Assembly: GCF_020379485.1 (NCBI RefSeq)
Contig: NC_063452.1
Location: forward strand, 53,692,439-53,756,438
DNA: 64,000 nucleotides
Direction of reading: 5' to 3'
Origin: Brassica napus
Lineage: Eukaryota; Streptophyta; Magnoliopsida; Brassicales; Brassicaceae
Shown: in pieces, positions 12,753-23,858 of the stretch
Numbering within the stretch: position 1 is the first letter of the stretch
Layout of the letters: the number at the start of each line of letters is the position of its first letter
Notes under the pieces: generated by a model
Seen by the model: the letters and a program-made list of their open reading frames with translations, nothing else
Database searches by the model: none
What the model was told of the DNA's origin: nothing
Position numbers and translations under genes: made by a program

Positions 12753-12949
12753 TTTTTTTTTTTTTTTTTTTGTTGTAGCATCAAATATTGTTCACAAGGC
12801 AAAGCTTGGATATGAAGAACGAAGAGAAAGAAAAGAAAACAACAACAAGAGAACCAGTAGGCCTCAAACGAAAAACCCAAAAGTTGGGAAATAAGAAAAG
12901 AATATCATCTGGAGAAGCCCTTCCACACGTCAAGGTTTCTGGAAAGAAA

Positions 12950-15900
12950 TCAACGTGGAGCTGCCTCTGCTGATAATAGGGGAGCTAACCATTGAGGCCC
13001 ATTACTGGCCACGTACGAATGATGACGCAAATCTCTTGTGACGCTTACCGCAATTGCTGAAGCTGCATTGTTACTCGTTACAGAGACCAGCTGGAGCTTG
13101 CTTCTCACTATAGCCTGCACACTACGTAAGATTTCATAGCAATTTTTGTAGTTGAAAGGAGATAGCAGGGGGTTCTGAATAACCATTGCCGCTTCAGCCG
13201 AGGAAAACTCAAAAATCACATTCTTCAGTTTCAAGTCAACCACAGCTGATGACGCCCAAGCTAAAGCCATTAAGTCCATTTGAACCGCTGATGAGACACA
13301 ATTGAAAGATCGTCTGCTATGTAACATAGCTCCACCAAACAGAGAAGAAGAGTCCCATGATGATCCAATGTTACATTTGACCCATGAGACAGGAGGTTTA
13401 GACCATAGATGACTCTTCCCAGGGTCCACATGAAGACCTTCCCCAATCTCCTTTAAGTGACCATTTAACTGTAACCACACGCCGGACTTCTCCATCGCTA
13501 GAGTAACCACTTCTGACGTCACCGGTCGGATTTGTTCGAAACAAAATTTATTTCTTGCTTTCCAAATATGCCACAACAACCAAGGAAATGATAGGCGAAC
13601 AGAGAAACCTATACTCTGTTTTTGAGAACATGATATCAGGTAGTGGATGTTCAGAAAGACTGAAGAAGACAACCATCCTGCAGGAGGTATGGGAAATTGA
13701 GAGGCTCTCCATACTTCCTTAGCATACGAGCAGTGGAATAACATATGACAAATTGTTTCTGGACCTTGGTGGCAGACGGGGCAAGTAGGGTCTAAAGGAA
13801 TTCCCCCGGTGCATAGTTGTGCTTTCACCGCCAGGGCGCCTGATAACACTCGCCAGAGAAAGTGTCGGAGCTTTGGGGACGTCTTAGATTTCCAAAGCTT
13901 AGACCACAGCTGCTTTTCTAAAGGAAGAATATTATTTGAGACCCCTGATCTAATCTCTGCTAACGATTCCACCAATTTGTAACCGCTCTTTGAGTCATAT
14001 CTCTCATTCTTTGCTAGACCCCAGATAACCGAATCAGATCTATTAATGGCAAATTTCGAATTAACGACCAATTCAACGTCTTCCTCTGCAATAACTTGGC
14101 GTACAAGGTTGATGTTCCAGGAGTTTGAAGGTGCATCAATAAGGTCATGAACCGTCAGAGTAAGATCCACGACTGCATCTTGTCGATATTTAGGAGGACG
14201 TGGCACTGGGTCCACTAACCAATTATCGAGCCAGACCCTTGTATCTCTGCCATCACCAATCTTTTTCACCAAACCTGCCTTAAGAAGTTCCCGCCCATGA
14301 ATAATGCTCCTCCACGCGTACGAAGGCCGAGCTCCTAAGCTGCAATCCAGTAACTCAGACCTTCTGAAGTAACGATGCTTCAGAATACGCGCCAAAAGGG
14401 AGTTTGGAAACTTCCATATACGCCATTCCTGTTTTGCGAGCAGAGCCTGGTTAAACATCTCAATGTCCTTGAAGCCTAACCCACCCAATTCTTTATCTGT
14501 GCATAATTTTTTCCAGGCCACCCACGAAATTTTCTTCCTATTATTGCCACTATTCCACCAAAATTCAATCATAGCGCTCGTCAACTTCTCACAAACTTCT
14601 TTAGGGAGTTTGAAACACGACATCGCATAAACCGGTAATGCCAAACCAACCGATTTTAACATAATCTCCTTCCAAACCAACCGATTTTAACATAATCTCC
14701 TTCCCTCCCTGAGATAGTGATTTGGAAAACCATCCATTAAGACGGCCTTGGAGTTTTTCACGTATAAAGCTAAGGAGTTTCCTTTTGGATCTACTAAAAC
14801 ACTCGGGGAGACCCAAATATGAACCTTCACCTCCTTCTTTCTCAATACCGAGAATAATTTTAATCTCCTCCTTCGTCTCTTCCGGAATAAGAGAACCAAA
14901 GATCACAGACGATTTAAGGTTATTAACAAGCTGACCCGATGCTTCCCCATAACGTTGGATGCAGTCAAGAATCTCAGCAGCCTCCACAGCATTGGCTTTA
15001 CACAGAAGTAAACTATCATCCGCGAACAATAAATGATGAACTGCAGGGCAGGAATCAGAAAGTTTAACACCATGTAACCGACCAGCTTCTTCAGACGTGT
15101 TCAGACAACTGACCAATGCTTCCGCGCATAGGATAAAGAGGAAAGGCGATAACGGATCACCTTGACGAATGCCTCTTTCTGGTTTGATGTAACCATGAGA
15201 GTTACCATTCAGCAATACTGAGAATGAAACTGAATTGACGCACGCCATAATCCATCTGATCCACACTCTGTCAAAGCCCATTCTTTCAAGTAGAACCTCC
15301 AGGAAATTCCACTCAACGCGATCATACGCTTTGGACATATCAATTTTAATTGCCATCCAACCCTCAGCCACTTTGGTGTTTGTCCTCAAGCCGTGGATCA
15401 TCTCATGAGCAATCAGAATGTTATCAGAGATGATGCGCCCAGATACAAAGGCCCCTTGTGTTTCAGAGACTATCTCAGGCAAGATGATCTTCAGACGGTT
15501 GCACAAGATTTTTGATATAATTTTGTACTGAACCGAGCAAAGACTAATAGGTCTCATGTCTGTCATACGAGATGGATTTGTAATCTTTGGCAACAAACTT
15601 AGCTGGGTGTGATTCCATCCTTCAGGCATGACAGAAGACCTAAAGAACTCTTGTATTTCAGCAACTAGACTCGGGGCGACGATGTGCCAGAACCGTTGAT
15701 AGAAGATACCAGTTAAACCATCCTCCCCGGGCGCACTGCTGCCCTTAACATCAAAAGCGGCTTTCTTAATCTCCTCTGCAGTGACCGGTCTCGTCAGACA
15801 GCTGTTCATATCATTCGTTACTCTGCTCTGAAAGCCCATAAACAGAGTATCCAAGTCATGTGGGTTAGAACTAGTGAACAGATCTTTAAAAAACTCCACT

Positions 15901-17066
15901 GCGATGTTGCCTTTAGCACCTTCAGAGAAATGTTCTCGTCCCATCTCATCCAATAACATAAGGATACGGTTCTGGATCCTTCTTCCTTTCACACATTTGT
16001 GAAAATATTTTGTGTTACGATCCCCAGCCCTGAGCCATTCTTCACGGCACTTCTGTCTCCAGAATAACTCCTCCTCTCGCAAAGCCTCAGCCAATTCTTG
16101 CTTCACACGTTTCATCAAATCGAAGGAAGGGGAGATCTTCGCTACTTCATTTTCTAAGGTAGCACGCAGACGAGTGATTCTGTGTCTGGAGTTCATATCT
16201 GACATTTTCTTCCACCTCATGATGCTCCTCCGGCAACGTCCAATACGATCCATCGTACTGCTGTGCTCCCCATTACCTCCATCCCAACTCATACGGACCA
16301 TGTCTTCGAATCCTTCTCTAGACAGCATACGTTTATCAAAGAAGAATCTACTTTTAGAAGGGTTATCTCTTTCCAGTGCGAAACATACTCTTATGGGTCT
16401 ATGATCAGAGGCCCAAAGCTCCAAATACTCCATATTCGCACGAGGGAATAGAGAAAACCATTCGTCGTTTCCAAAGCTTCGATCCAAACGACATTGCACC
16501 CAACCGGTTTCACGCTTACCTGCCCATGAAAGACAGTTCCCGGAATGTCTCAGTTCCTTCAGCTTACAATTTTGAATCAAATTCCGGAAGTTCCAAAAGG
16601 AAGACTCATCACGTGTCACACCTCCACACTTGTCATCATTGGAGAGCAACTCATTGAAGTCCCCGACTAAGAGCCAAGGTTCATCTCTTCGCAGCCCCAC
16701 AGACTCTAGACGATCCCATACCAATTGTCGTCTTGCTACCACAGGGTCCCCATACACACAAGACATAAAAAAGAAAGATGACCCAAAAGCCACCTTCAAG
16801 TCTATTATTCTCTTATCACTCGAGAGTACCGCAACTTGATAAGAATCCTTCCACATCACCGCCAACCCACCACTCAGCCCTTCCGGTTCCACCGTAAACA
16901 AATGATCATAACCTAACTGCTTCTTCAAACCCAACATGTAATCAGACTTCTGTTTTGTTTCCATCAAAAATATAAAATCCGGGTAATGCTTCCTACGAAG
17001 TTCCCGGAGGAAACGAACTGTCTCGATGCTTCCTGCACCTTGACAGTTCCACGCCAATATGCTCAT
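12950..17066 (-). pseudogene. LINE ORF2 polyprotein (endonuclease-RT-RNase H), frameshifted
   Basis: ORF2 normally nicks target DNA and copies the element RNA in place. From ATG 17066: an APE-type endonuclease (LAWNCQGAG, GDFNELL, SDHRPI); reverse transcriptase (DMSKAYDRVEW, RQGDPLSPFLF, catalytic LLFADDSLLL near 15020); the RT-associated zinc region (CPVCHQGPETICHMLFHC); and a plant-type RNase H at the end (stop near 12950). A perfect 31-bp tandem duplication (14643-14704) shifts the frame after the KEIMLKSVGL segment, so the N-terminal frame ends near 14601 and the remainder stays open as a separate frame. Apart from that duplication I see no lesion. Without a full-length protein, mobility would need help in trans. 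Confidence 0.85.
14643..14704 (-). repeat. 31-bp perfect tandem duplication in LINE ORF2
   Basis: Bases 14643-14673 are repeated exactly at 14674-14704. Because 31 is not a multiple of three, the duplication breaks ORF2. With one copy the frame reads through. Confidence 0.9.
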
Positions 17067-18424
17067 TGGGGAAGCAGCGGCTTCAATACGGAAGCCACCA
17101 TTGAGTTGGTGATTTTTTGGTTTTTGTTCTCTGATGAAACGGTAAGGAAGCCTGCCTTCCGTTTCGAGCTCTGAGCCAGCTCCGTGTTCTGTGGTGTAGA
17201 TGTAGAAACAGGTGATTTCAAGGAACCGCTTGCAGCTCTCCTCTTCCATGACGGAGGACGTCTTCTTTGTGCCTTGTTCGCCCCTAAGTTCCCGGTGACT
17301 CGCCCCTCCGAAGAAGGGCCAAGCTGAAAACCCGAAGGAACTACCGGTGCGGAACGAGTTGAGAATTTAGACGCCGAAGATTCTGTATCCTCGTCACTCT
17401 TGTCTCTGATCTGGAGAGGAGCCACACCCTGGGATGAGTTCCCACACTGTTGTGATTCTAGAAGTTCAGTGTAAGAGAAGACATGCCCTTTCCCTTTATC
17501 TAACTCCTTAGTGATGCGTGTCAGATGGACAGATGAGGCCGCCATATTCTCTGAGATACCTTGTTTAACACGTTCAATACGAGCTAGGCGTTCAGTAGGG
17601 TCAGAGTGAGAAATGTATAGCATTGCCATTTTGCGGTCCGCAGCCGACTGCTTTGGAAACATCACTGGAAACCCTGGAGGACTAGCAGGTGGTTCATTAA
17701 TGATCGGACCTCCCTGATTCACACGAGGAACTTCCGAAGACTTGGGAGCTTTGTAAACTCCTCTCTTGAGCAGAGGGCATCTCATTTTCTCGTGAGTCAA
17801 ACGGAGACAATGGAAACAACGCTTATGGATCTTCTCATACTCGAATTCAATAGACACCGTTCCTCCTTCAACAGTGAGTTTGCGAGAGGCTTTTGCTGGG
17901 TTGTTGCTATTGAATATCACCAACGCTCTTATGTAGTCCTTCGTATGTGAGATTTTTGGGTCATAAGCAATTTCTTCCACCATTCCAACTTCTGAGGCGA
18001 GCTTATACATGGTCTCAGAGGTGAAAAAATTCACCGGGATGTGCCTGATACGTATCCAGATCATCATGGACTGAAGGAAGTCCTCCGGGGGGTTGGCAGT
18101 CCATCTTTCTAAGACCATGGCCCAGTGATTATAAGACCACGGCCTATCCTTCAAGACCGTCTGTAAGTCCTCTTCTCTTTGAAACACAAACTGGAACCTA
18201 TCTCGAGAGAGAGCAATACCCCGAACCCGACCATACACCCTCCAAGCCGTTGGCATGTACTCGATCATCCTTTCCATGGATTGACAATCCGGATTCAAAA
18301 GACGGCCTAGAAGACTCGTTTCGTTTTTATCGAAGACTCTGAATTTTGGGTCATCGGGGAGGGTAAGGGGCTCCTCCTCGTCAAGCGACATAGCTTGGAT
18401 AGCTTTCTGAAGTAAATCAGCCAT
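17063..18424 (-). CDS. LINE ORF1: DUF4283 / zinc-knuckle RNA-binding protein
   Basis: This gag-like protein probably binds the element's RNA. The frame is open from 18559, but the ATG at 18424 begins the typical start (MADLLQKAIQAMSL), so I prefer it, giving about 453 residues. The N-terminal half matches DUF4283 (FQREEDLQTVLKDRPWSYN, with MMIWIRIRHIP). A CCHC knuckle follows (CFHCLRLTHEKMRC, spacing C-x2-C-x4-H-x4-C), then a basic, Ser/Pro-rich tail. Its TGA stop overlaps the ATG of ORF2 as ATGA (17066-17063), suggesting coupled translation. No internal stop was found. Confidence 0.8.
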   Translation of the reverse strand: MADLLQKAIQAMSLDEEEPLTLPDDPKFRVFDKNETSLLGRLLNPDCQSMERMIEYMPTAWRVYGRVRGIALSRDRFQFVFQREEDLQTVLKDRPWSYNHWAMVLERWTANPPEDFLQSMMIWIRIRHIPVNFFTSETMYKLASEVGMVEEIAYDPKISHTKDYIRALVIFNSNNPAKASRKLTVEGGTVSIEFEYEKIHKRCFHCLRLTHEKMRCPLLKRGVYKAPKSSEVPRVNQGGPIINEPPASPPGFPVMFPKQSAADRKMAMLYISHSDPTERLARIERVKQGISENMAASSVHLTRITKELDKGKGHVFSYTELLESQQCGNSSQGVAPLQIRDKSDEDTESSASKFSTRSAPVVPSGFQLGPSSEGRVTGNLGANKAQRRRPPSWKRRAASGSLKSPVSTSTPQNTELAQSSKRKAGFLTVSSENKNQKITNSMVASVLKPLLPQ

Positions 18425-18974
18425 ATTATCACGATCACTATAGCTTCCGGCGACTACTACAATCTGAGACTGCGAGGTGGTAGGAAGTAGGTCAAACGTA
18501 ATTGACGCAAAGTTGCCTTTAACCTCACAATATTCAGTCATGATCTTTAGAGAAATCATGCTAAAAGGAAACTAGATATCAAGGAAAGGTAAAAAGGAAA
18601 TGAAAATTTCACGAAAAGAAAAGGCCAAATTAATTTGAGAAGTTTGCCTTGTGAGTTAAGGAAACCAGAGAGCTGTGATTAAGGGGAAATTAATACTCCA
18701 AAAGAAAAAGAGAAAAAGAGAAAAAACCGTAGCTGCTGCCAGTAAATGAAACCCACTCACAACGAGGAAAAAAATATTTAAAAAAGGCAAGAAACACCAA
18801 AAAGGCAGTACACCGGAAATCGCCTAAAAATCACCCTCCAAAGTATTTATCAAAATTTTAAAACCTTATATTTCACGTTATCATAAAATAGTATTAGTTA
18901 TTTTTAGAAACAAACGTACATATGTTTTTCTTTTCTTTTGGGGTGTGGAATACACACACGCCATATTTGATATA

Positions 18975-19510
18975 CAGTGGACCCTCTGTAAATTAATAAT
19001 GTTGCGACTTTGAAGTTTTATTAATTTATAAAGATATTAATTTACAAAATTTTCTTTATTTAGATTTTTTATTTTAAAATATATTTATTCTAAGTTACAA
19101 AAAAATATTAGATTTTAGTGTATAAACATTAATTGTTATTTTTTTAAATTTTAAATTTATATTATTTTATTATATTATTTGATGTATATAATATATATTT
19201 TACATATAATATTACGAAATCTCATCAAAAATATATTAAGTGTTAAAGAAATATAAAGATAACTTCATTGTGAATATAAACACACAATATAATAATATGT
19301 TCTTACTTATAAAAATATGTATACATATAAATTATTAATTTATAATTTTAATGGGACCATATATTTACATAGAATTTCCTAAAATATTATTATCTTATTA
19401 TTTTATCGATTTATATCAAATTTTGAACCGGCCCAAATTGGGACCGGCAAAATTTATTAATTTATAGAGATTATTAATTTATCGAGTATTAATTTATAGA
19501 AGTTCTACTG
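18975..19510. mobile_element. Emigrant-like MITE (Tc1/mariner-pogo type)
   Basis: The ends are CAGTGGACCCTCTGTAAATT... and ...AATTTATAGAAGTTCTACTG, imperfect inverted repeats flanked by TA on both sides (18973-18974 and 19511-19512). The length of 536 bp and the termini fit the Arabidopsis Emigrant family as I recall it. No coding capacity. Confidence 0.75.
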
Positions 19511-19712
19511 TAGTTAAGTACTCAGATTTATCCTCACGATACATACGTTAATATAATTAGAAATATTAACAATATAAAAACTCTAAATGGCCTTGCATTT
19601 AAATTGAAATGAAATTCTTTCTTTGTATTGTTTTTTCTAGAAAATCAATAAATTCGTTTATAAATCTTAGTATATAGTTGGTGATTTTTAAGATGTTTTT
19701 CTAAAGTACAAA

Positions 19713-21972
19713 CTAGATTTTGACCCACGCTTTTGGGTTATAAATAAATTTAAATATGAATTAGTACTTAAGGTATTTTTCGTCTTTCGTCTTTTCAGAT
19801 ACTTTTTTTTTTTTGCTCCTAAATATCCAAACTGAGCTAGACTATTACATACCCAAATTACATGTATTTTAGAGTTATTTGCATTATGGACTCGAACTGA
19901 CTCGATTCCAAAAGGAACCAAACTGAACTATAACCGGAAATATTTCAAATACCTAATTGGATCCAAATGTCGAGGACTCGAATAATTCGGATTTAAAAGA
20001 AAAAGAAAAATAATTTACCCGACCTAAACCGAAAATCGAATGAGTATTCTAAGATATCCGGAATGTAAATATATATTAGTTATATTTTAAAATTAGGCAG
20101 GTTCAGGTATTACAAACATGTTTCAGATACATTGGTTATTTGGTTATTTTCAGATTCATATACATCAGAACCGAACATATCCATATTTGGGAGGACCTAC
20201 TCGAACCCTACCCAAAAAACTCAAAACTCTAATACCCTAAAAAATTGACTCGTACCCAAATGGGTACCCGAATGCTCATTCATACACTTAGGTCTGGACG
20301 TTTGGGATTTTTGGGTTGGATTTGGTCCAATTTTTTTGGATCTGGGTCCTTCGGATCCTAGAAATTTGGATCCAATAGGTATTCGTAAATTTTTTTCTGG
20401 TTTGGGTTGGTTCTGATCTATAATTAAAATACATGTACAATACTCTTAATTTTTGGATCCATATTGAATTCATGTATTTTCGGATCTTAAAAGTACATGG
20501 TATACCCAAACCCTATAAAATTTAGTCGAAATTTGTTATATATATTTAAAATTTTACAAAATAGCTTAAAATAAACTATTAATAATTAAAATGAAATATT
20601 TTTAAACTCTAGATTTTACATTTTAAACTTCATATTACTTGAAAATGTTAGAAAATAATAACAAATGTTGTTTGTAAAAAGATATTTTAACTAAATCACA
20701 AAATAAATATAGAAAATAGAACACAAAAATCATAGTTTTGAATATTCATGTTTTTAAGTCAGGTATTAATTGGCTTTTATCTGGTCGAGTCTATTCATTT
20801 TTTTTTGGGTTCAGGTTCTTTCGGATAGAAGAATTTCTGATCCAATAAATACTTTATATTTTCGGTTTGGTTTCGGATCGAATATTTTTGAATCGGGTCC
20901 GGTTCGGATTTTTAGGTCCGGGTAAAATGTCCAAGCCTGTTTGATTTTGATGATACAATAACTTCTTTAAATTTTATACTAAACCGTGGCAAATCTTCAC
21001 TAAATAATTATAGAAAATTTGTGGTAGTTTGAAGTTTATATGTGGATATTTTGGTCTATTTCATTTATAATGAATATGAGACTATACTTCACATATATTT
21101 TATGCTTCAGTATATTGAAAAATAATGAGATCATGCAAGTATATTATTAGAGTTACGTTTTACCAAAGCTGTTAGATATTTGGTAAGATCCAGTAATCTT
21201 AGTTTAAATAAAATCCAAATCATATATAAAGATCTCAATTAAATTCAAATATTCAATCATCTGAAAGTTATAAGAAATTATTTGATCAATTAGGTAATAG
21301 TAGATTTTAAGCTTTATATTAAATTATTGTAGTTAAATGGTTTGTTACAATTTGTTCCAATATCATACCAACATGAGTTTTTTTACAGTTTATTCAAATC
21401 ATCTCTGTTGATCTCAATTTTTTTTTTAGAGTTTTTCTTTTTGCTATTTTTTTAAGAGTTTTATCATCGTTTAGAAAACAAAGTAAACATAGTAATTACT
21501 GTAGTTTGTGTTATACCAGATAAACCCATATAGTATGATGATAACATGTTGAAAATATGGAAATAGAAATCTACTTATATAATGAATCAAAATGTGATAA
21601 CAATGTGATTATATGTATGCATTTTCTGAACGTATATACATTACTCAAGCTGTTAAAATGACGGGTGACATAATAATTTATTGGAAAGCTGATACAATTA
21701 TTGTTTTGGTTCGTGTTTTAGTCGACCAAACCATTTTGTATAATACGTTAGCAAATTGACTAAAGTAATCTTAGAGAAATATTTGATCAATTATATGATA
21801 ACTCGAAAAAGGGAAGAAGTAAAAATCTGCAAATCTATGGTATAATGTTATTGACTAACTTATTGTTACAAAGATATAAGGTAAGACCAAATATGTATTT
21901 AAATCTAAGGAAATGGTGCAACAACCTTTTTTAAGTAGATTTTTCGGAATGATTCTCTTTTAATAGTATAGA
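19713..21972 (-). mobile_element. Non-autonomous Helitron, minus strand (2.26 kb)
   Basis: On the minus strand it begins TCTATACTATTAAAAGAGAA, the canonical crucifer Helitron 5' terminus, at 21972. It ends at 19713 with a short stem (ACCC...GGGT) and TCAAAATCTAG followed by host T. It carries no gene. Its interior (about 19830-20940) is rich in the CCGAACCC/GGGTTCGG motifs common in crucifer dispersed repeats, perhaps a nested element. Confidence 0.78.
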
Positions 21973-23858
21973 TTGTTTGCAGTTGCGCGCATTTATCTTA
22001 TCTTAACGAGGTTGTGGAATGTCCTTGATGTTAATAGAGTTGAGTCAGTTGACTAATCCAAGTCCACTGTGAAAGAGATTTCGTAAACCAGCTCATTTCA
22101 CTAAACAGCAATTATAGAGCCAAAGTAAAATGGGGCGTGAGTGCGTCCACGCCAGGGGAGATTTGCTGTGAGAGGCCCTTCTATATTTTTGTTCCTAATC
22201 CATTCTTTTTAATCATGATATTCAATCATTTTACGATCCACCTATTACATGAATACACTGATTTCTTTCTTTAGATTAATTCATACTCTAAATTAAAATG
22301 ATGAAAGGCAACGTTTATACAACCTTCAAGACATATCAATTATGAACTCTTTTTAATACTAGTATAGTACTAGATAGTGGCAAATGTATAACCAGAACAT
22401 TCGGTGACTTTATAAAGTAGATCCACAACTAGGGAAATTGATTCAATTGCGAGTTTTTGTATAACTAGTGTCAATCGTATACTAACAATACTCGAGAGTT
22501 CTTTCGGCCTCAGAACCCCTAACTCCGTAAGGTCCCACCTTCATCCAATCGCTAAACGTCTGTGTTCACGCATTCATTGCTTAGGGACACCATGTCGCTG
22601 CCACTTATTTGAATCTATATCCATGCATACATTTATATAATATACTATATACCACGCTGGCTTATATGCTGCTGTATGGTATATTGTTCATCCAATTTTA
22701 ATCAAATCTTGAAAGAAAAATGGTACAAAATGAAGAAAATTTGCAGTATCTTTTTTTTTTTAACGTTAAGTCTCAGCGTTTACTTTTAGGATCTTGGATA
22801 TGTCATATGTGTATACATAATGTGATATTTTGTGTGTACCAAAACATCGTGCATGGTGCTTTCATCCTTTGAATGTGAAGGCGGCTTCATTGATAAACCA
22901 GGACGTCATCTTCAAAAACATCATAAATGGTGTGGCTCTATATCTTTCCATATCTTCAGAACATTATAGATAGTCAAACTCTTATTCATTCTTACATCTT
23001 CTCAAATGTTATGCAATTATTAACTACATGTTACAATAAATTGTACACCAATAATAAAACTATAATGAAAAGTTTAACTTACCAGAAAACCAACAATAAT
23101 TAAAATTTAATTTTCTTGTTTTTTTCCAAACAAAGATTTTATTTATTGTACAAAATAGTGTTAAGAAGTTGAATAGTGGCCAGTTTGCAAGTAAATATGT
23201 CGGCTCGTTAGCATTATTAAATAAATAAATATCCCGAAAATTAAGAGAAAAAGGCAAAGAAGAAGAAAAAGCTTAGACCTGGTGCTTTTGCAGACCTTTT
23301 GGGTAGTAGTTGTCCTGGTCGCTGATCACCATCATCTCTTTCCGACAACAACTCTGATGTTCTTTCTCTCCCGTGTGAGCTAGCTAGCTCTCTGTCATAA
23401 AAAAATCTCTCCTGCTCCACTCGATCTTCTTCCTTCCTTCTGAAAAAACGGAATCTTTCTTTCGTTTTTTTTTTTTTTTTTTGTCTCGGTCTTGTGACTT
23501 TATTATTGTTGGTGGCCTCTCCGAAGATTCCGCTTGTGAAAAAAGAGTCGTGCTTTTGATCTCTCCCTGAGATTCCGATAAACTGGTGGCTCTGTCTGAA
23601 GTACAAAGCAGAGATCTTGGAGTCAACATTTCAGATTACTCATTAAAAGAAACGATTTTTATTCTTTCTTTCTGCGCTGACTTGGATTGTGAAGAGTGGA
23701 AGTAGAAACCAGTTGATTTCGTTTGGCTCGTGGTATAGAGAAAGTTTAAGGCTTTAAGGTCTATGATGAAGATGAAGCTTTAAACACAAAGGTCTCAGCT
23801 TTGTGTAACCTCAGATTCAGATTGTTATTGGGTTCAGGAGTGAAAGTTTTCAGTAATC
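21973..23858 (+). other. Promoter and 5' leader region of ARF7
   Basis: About 1.9 kb without another gene. From about 23380 the DNA becomes CT-rich with T and TTC tracts and includes TGTCTC (about 23482), the classical auxin-response-element core, although it may lie inside the transcribed leader. A six-codon upstream ORF begins at 23763. The transcription start cannot be fixed by eye. Confidence 0.45.
23763..23783 (+). promoter_or_regulatory. Putative upstream ORF in the ARF7 leader
   Basis: ATGATGAAGATGAAGCTTTAA encodes six residues and ends 75 nt before the ARF7 ATG. If the mRNA starts upstream, it could lower ARF7 translation; several ARF mRNAs are known to carry regulatory uORFs. No expression evidence is available. 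Confidence 0.35.

Larger units (their letters stand above)
12753..18800 (-). mobile_element. L1-type LINE (non-LTR retrotransposon), nearly full length
   Basis: Read on the minus strand, it has an A-rich 5' leader, ORF1 (nucleic-acid-binding, zinc knuckle), ORF2 (endonuclease, reverse transcriptase, zinc-finger region, RNase H), a short 3' UTR and a 19-nt poly(A) tail (plus-strand T run 12753-12771). The coding parts are almost free of lesions, so insertion was probably recent. I could not resolve the exact 5' end (about 18.6-18.85 kb) or a target-site duplication. It lies opposite to PMEI and ARF7. Confidence 0.88.

Noticed and set aside
12788..12973. 61-codon ORF on the plus strand
   Set aside because: It lies in the 3' UTR of the minus-strand LINE. 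The composition is Lys/Glu-rich from A-rich DNA and resembles no family.
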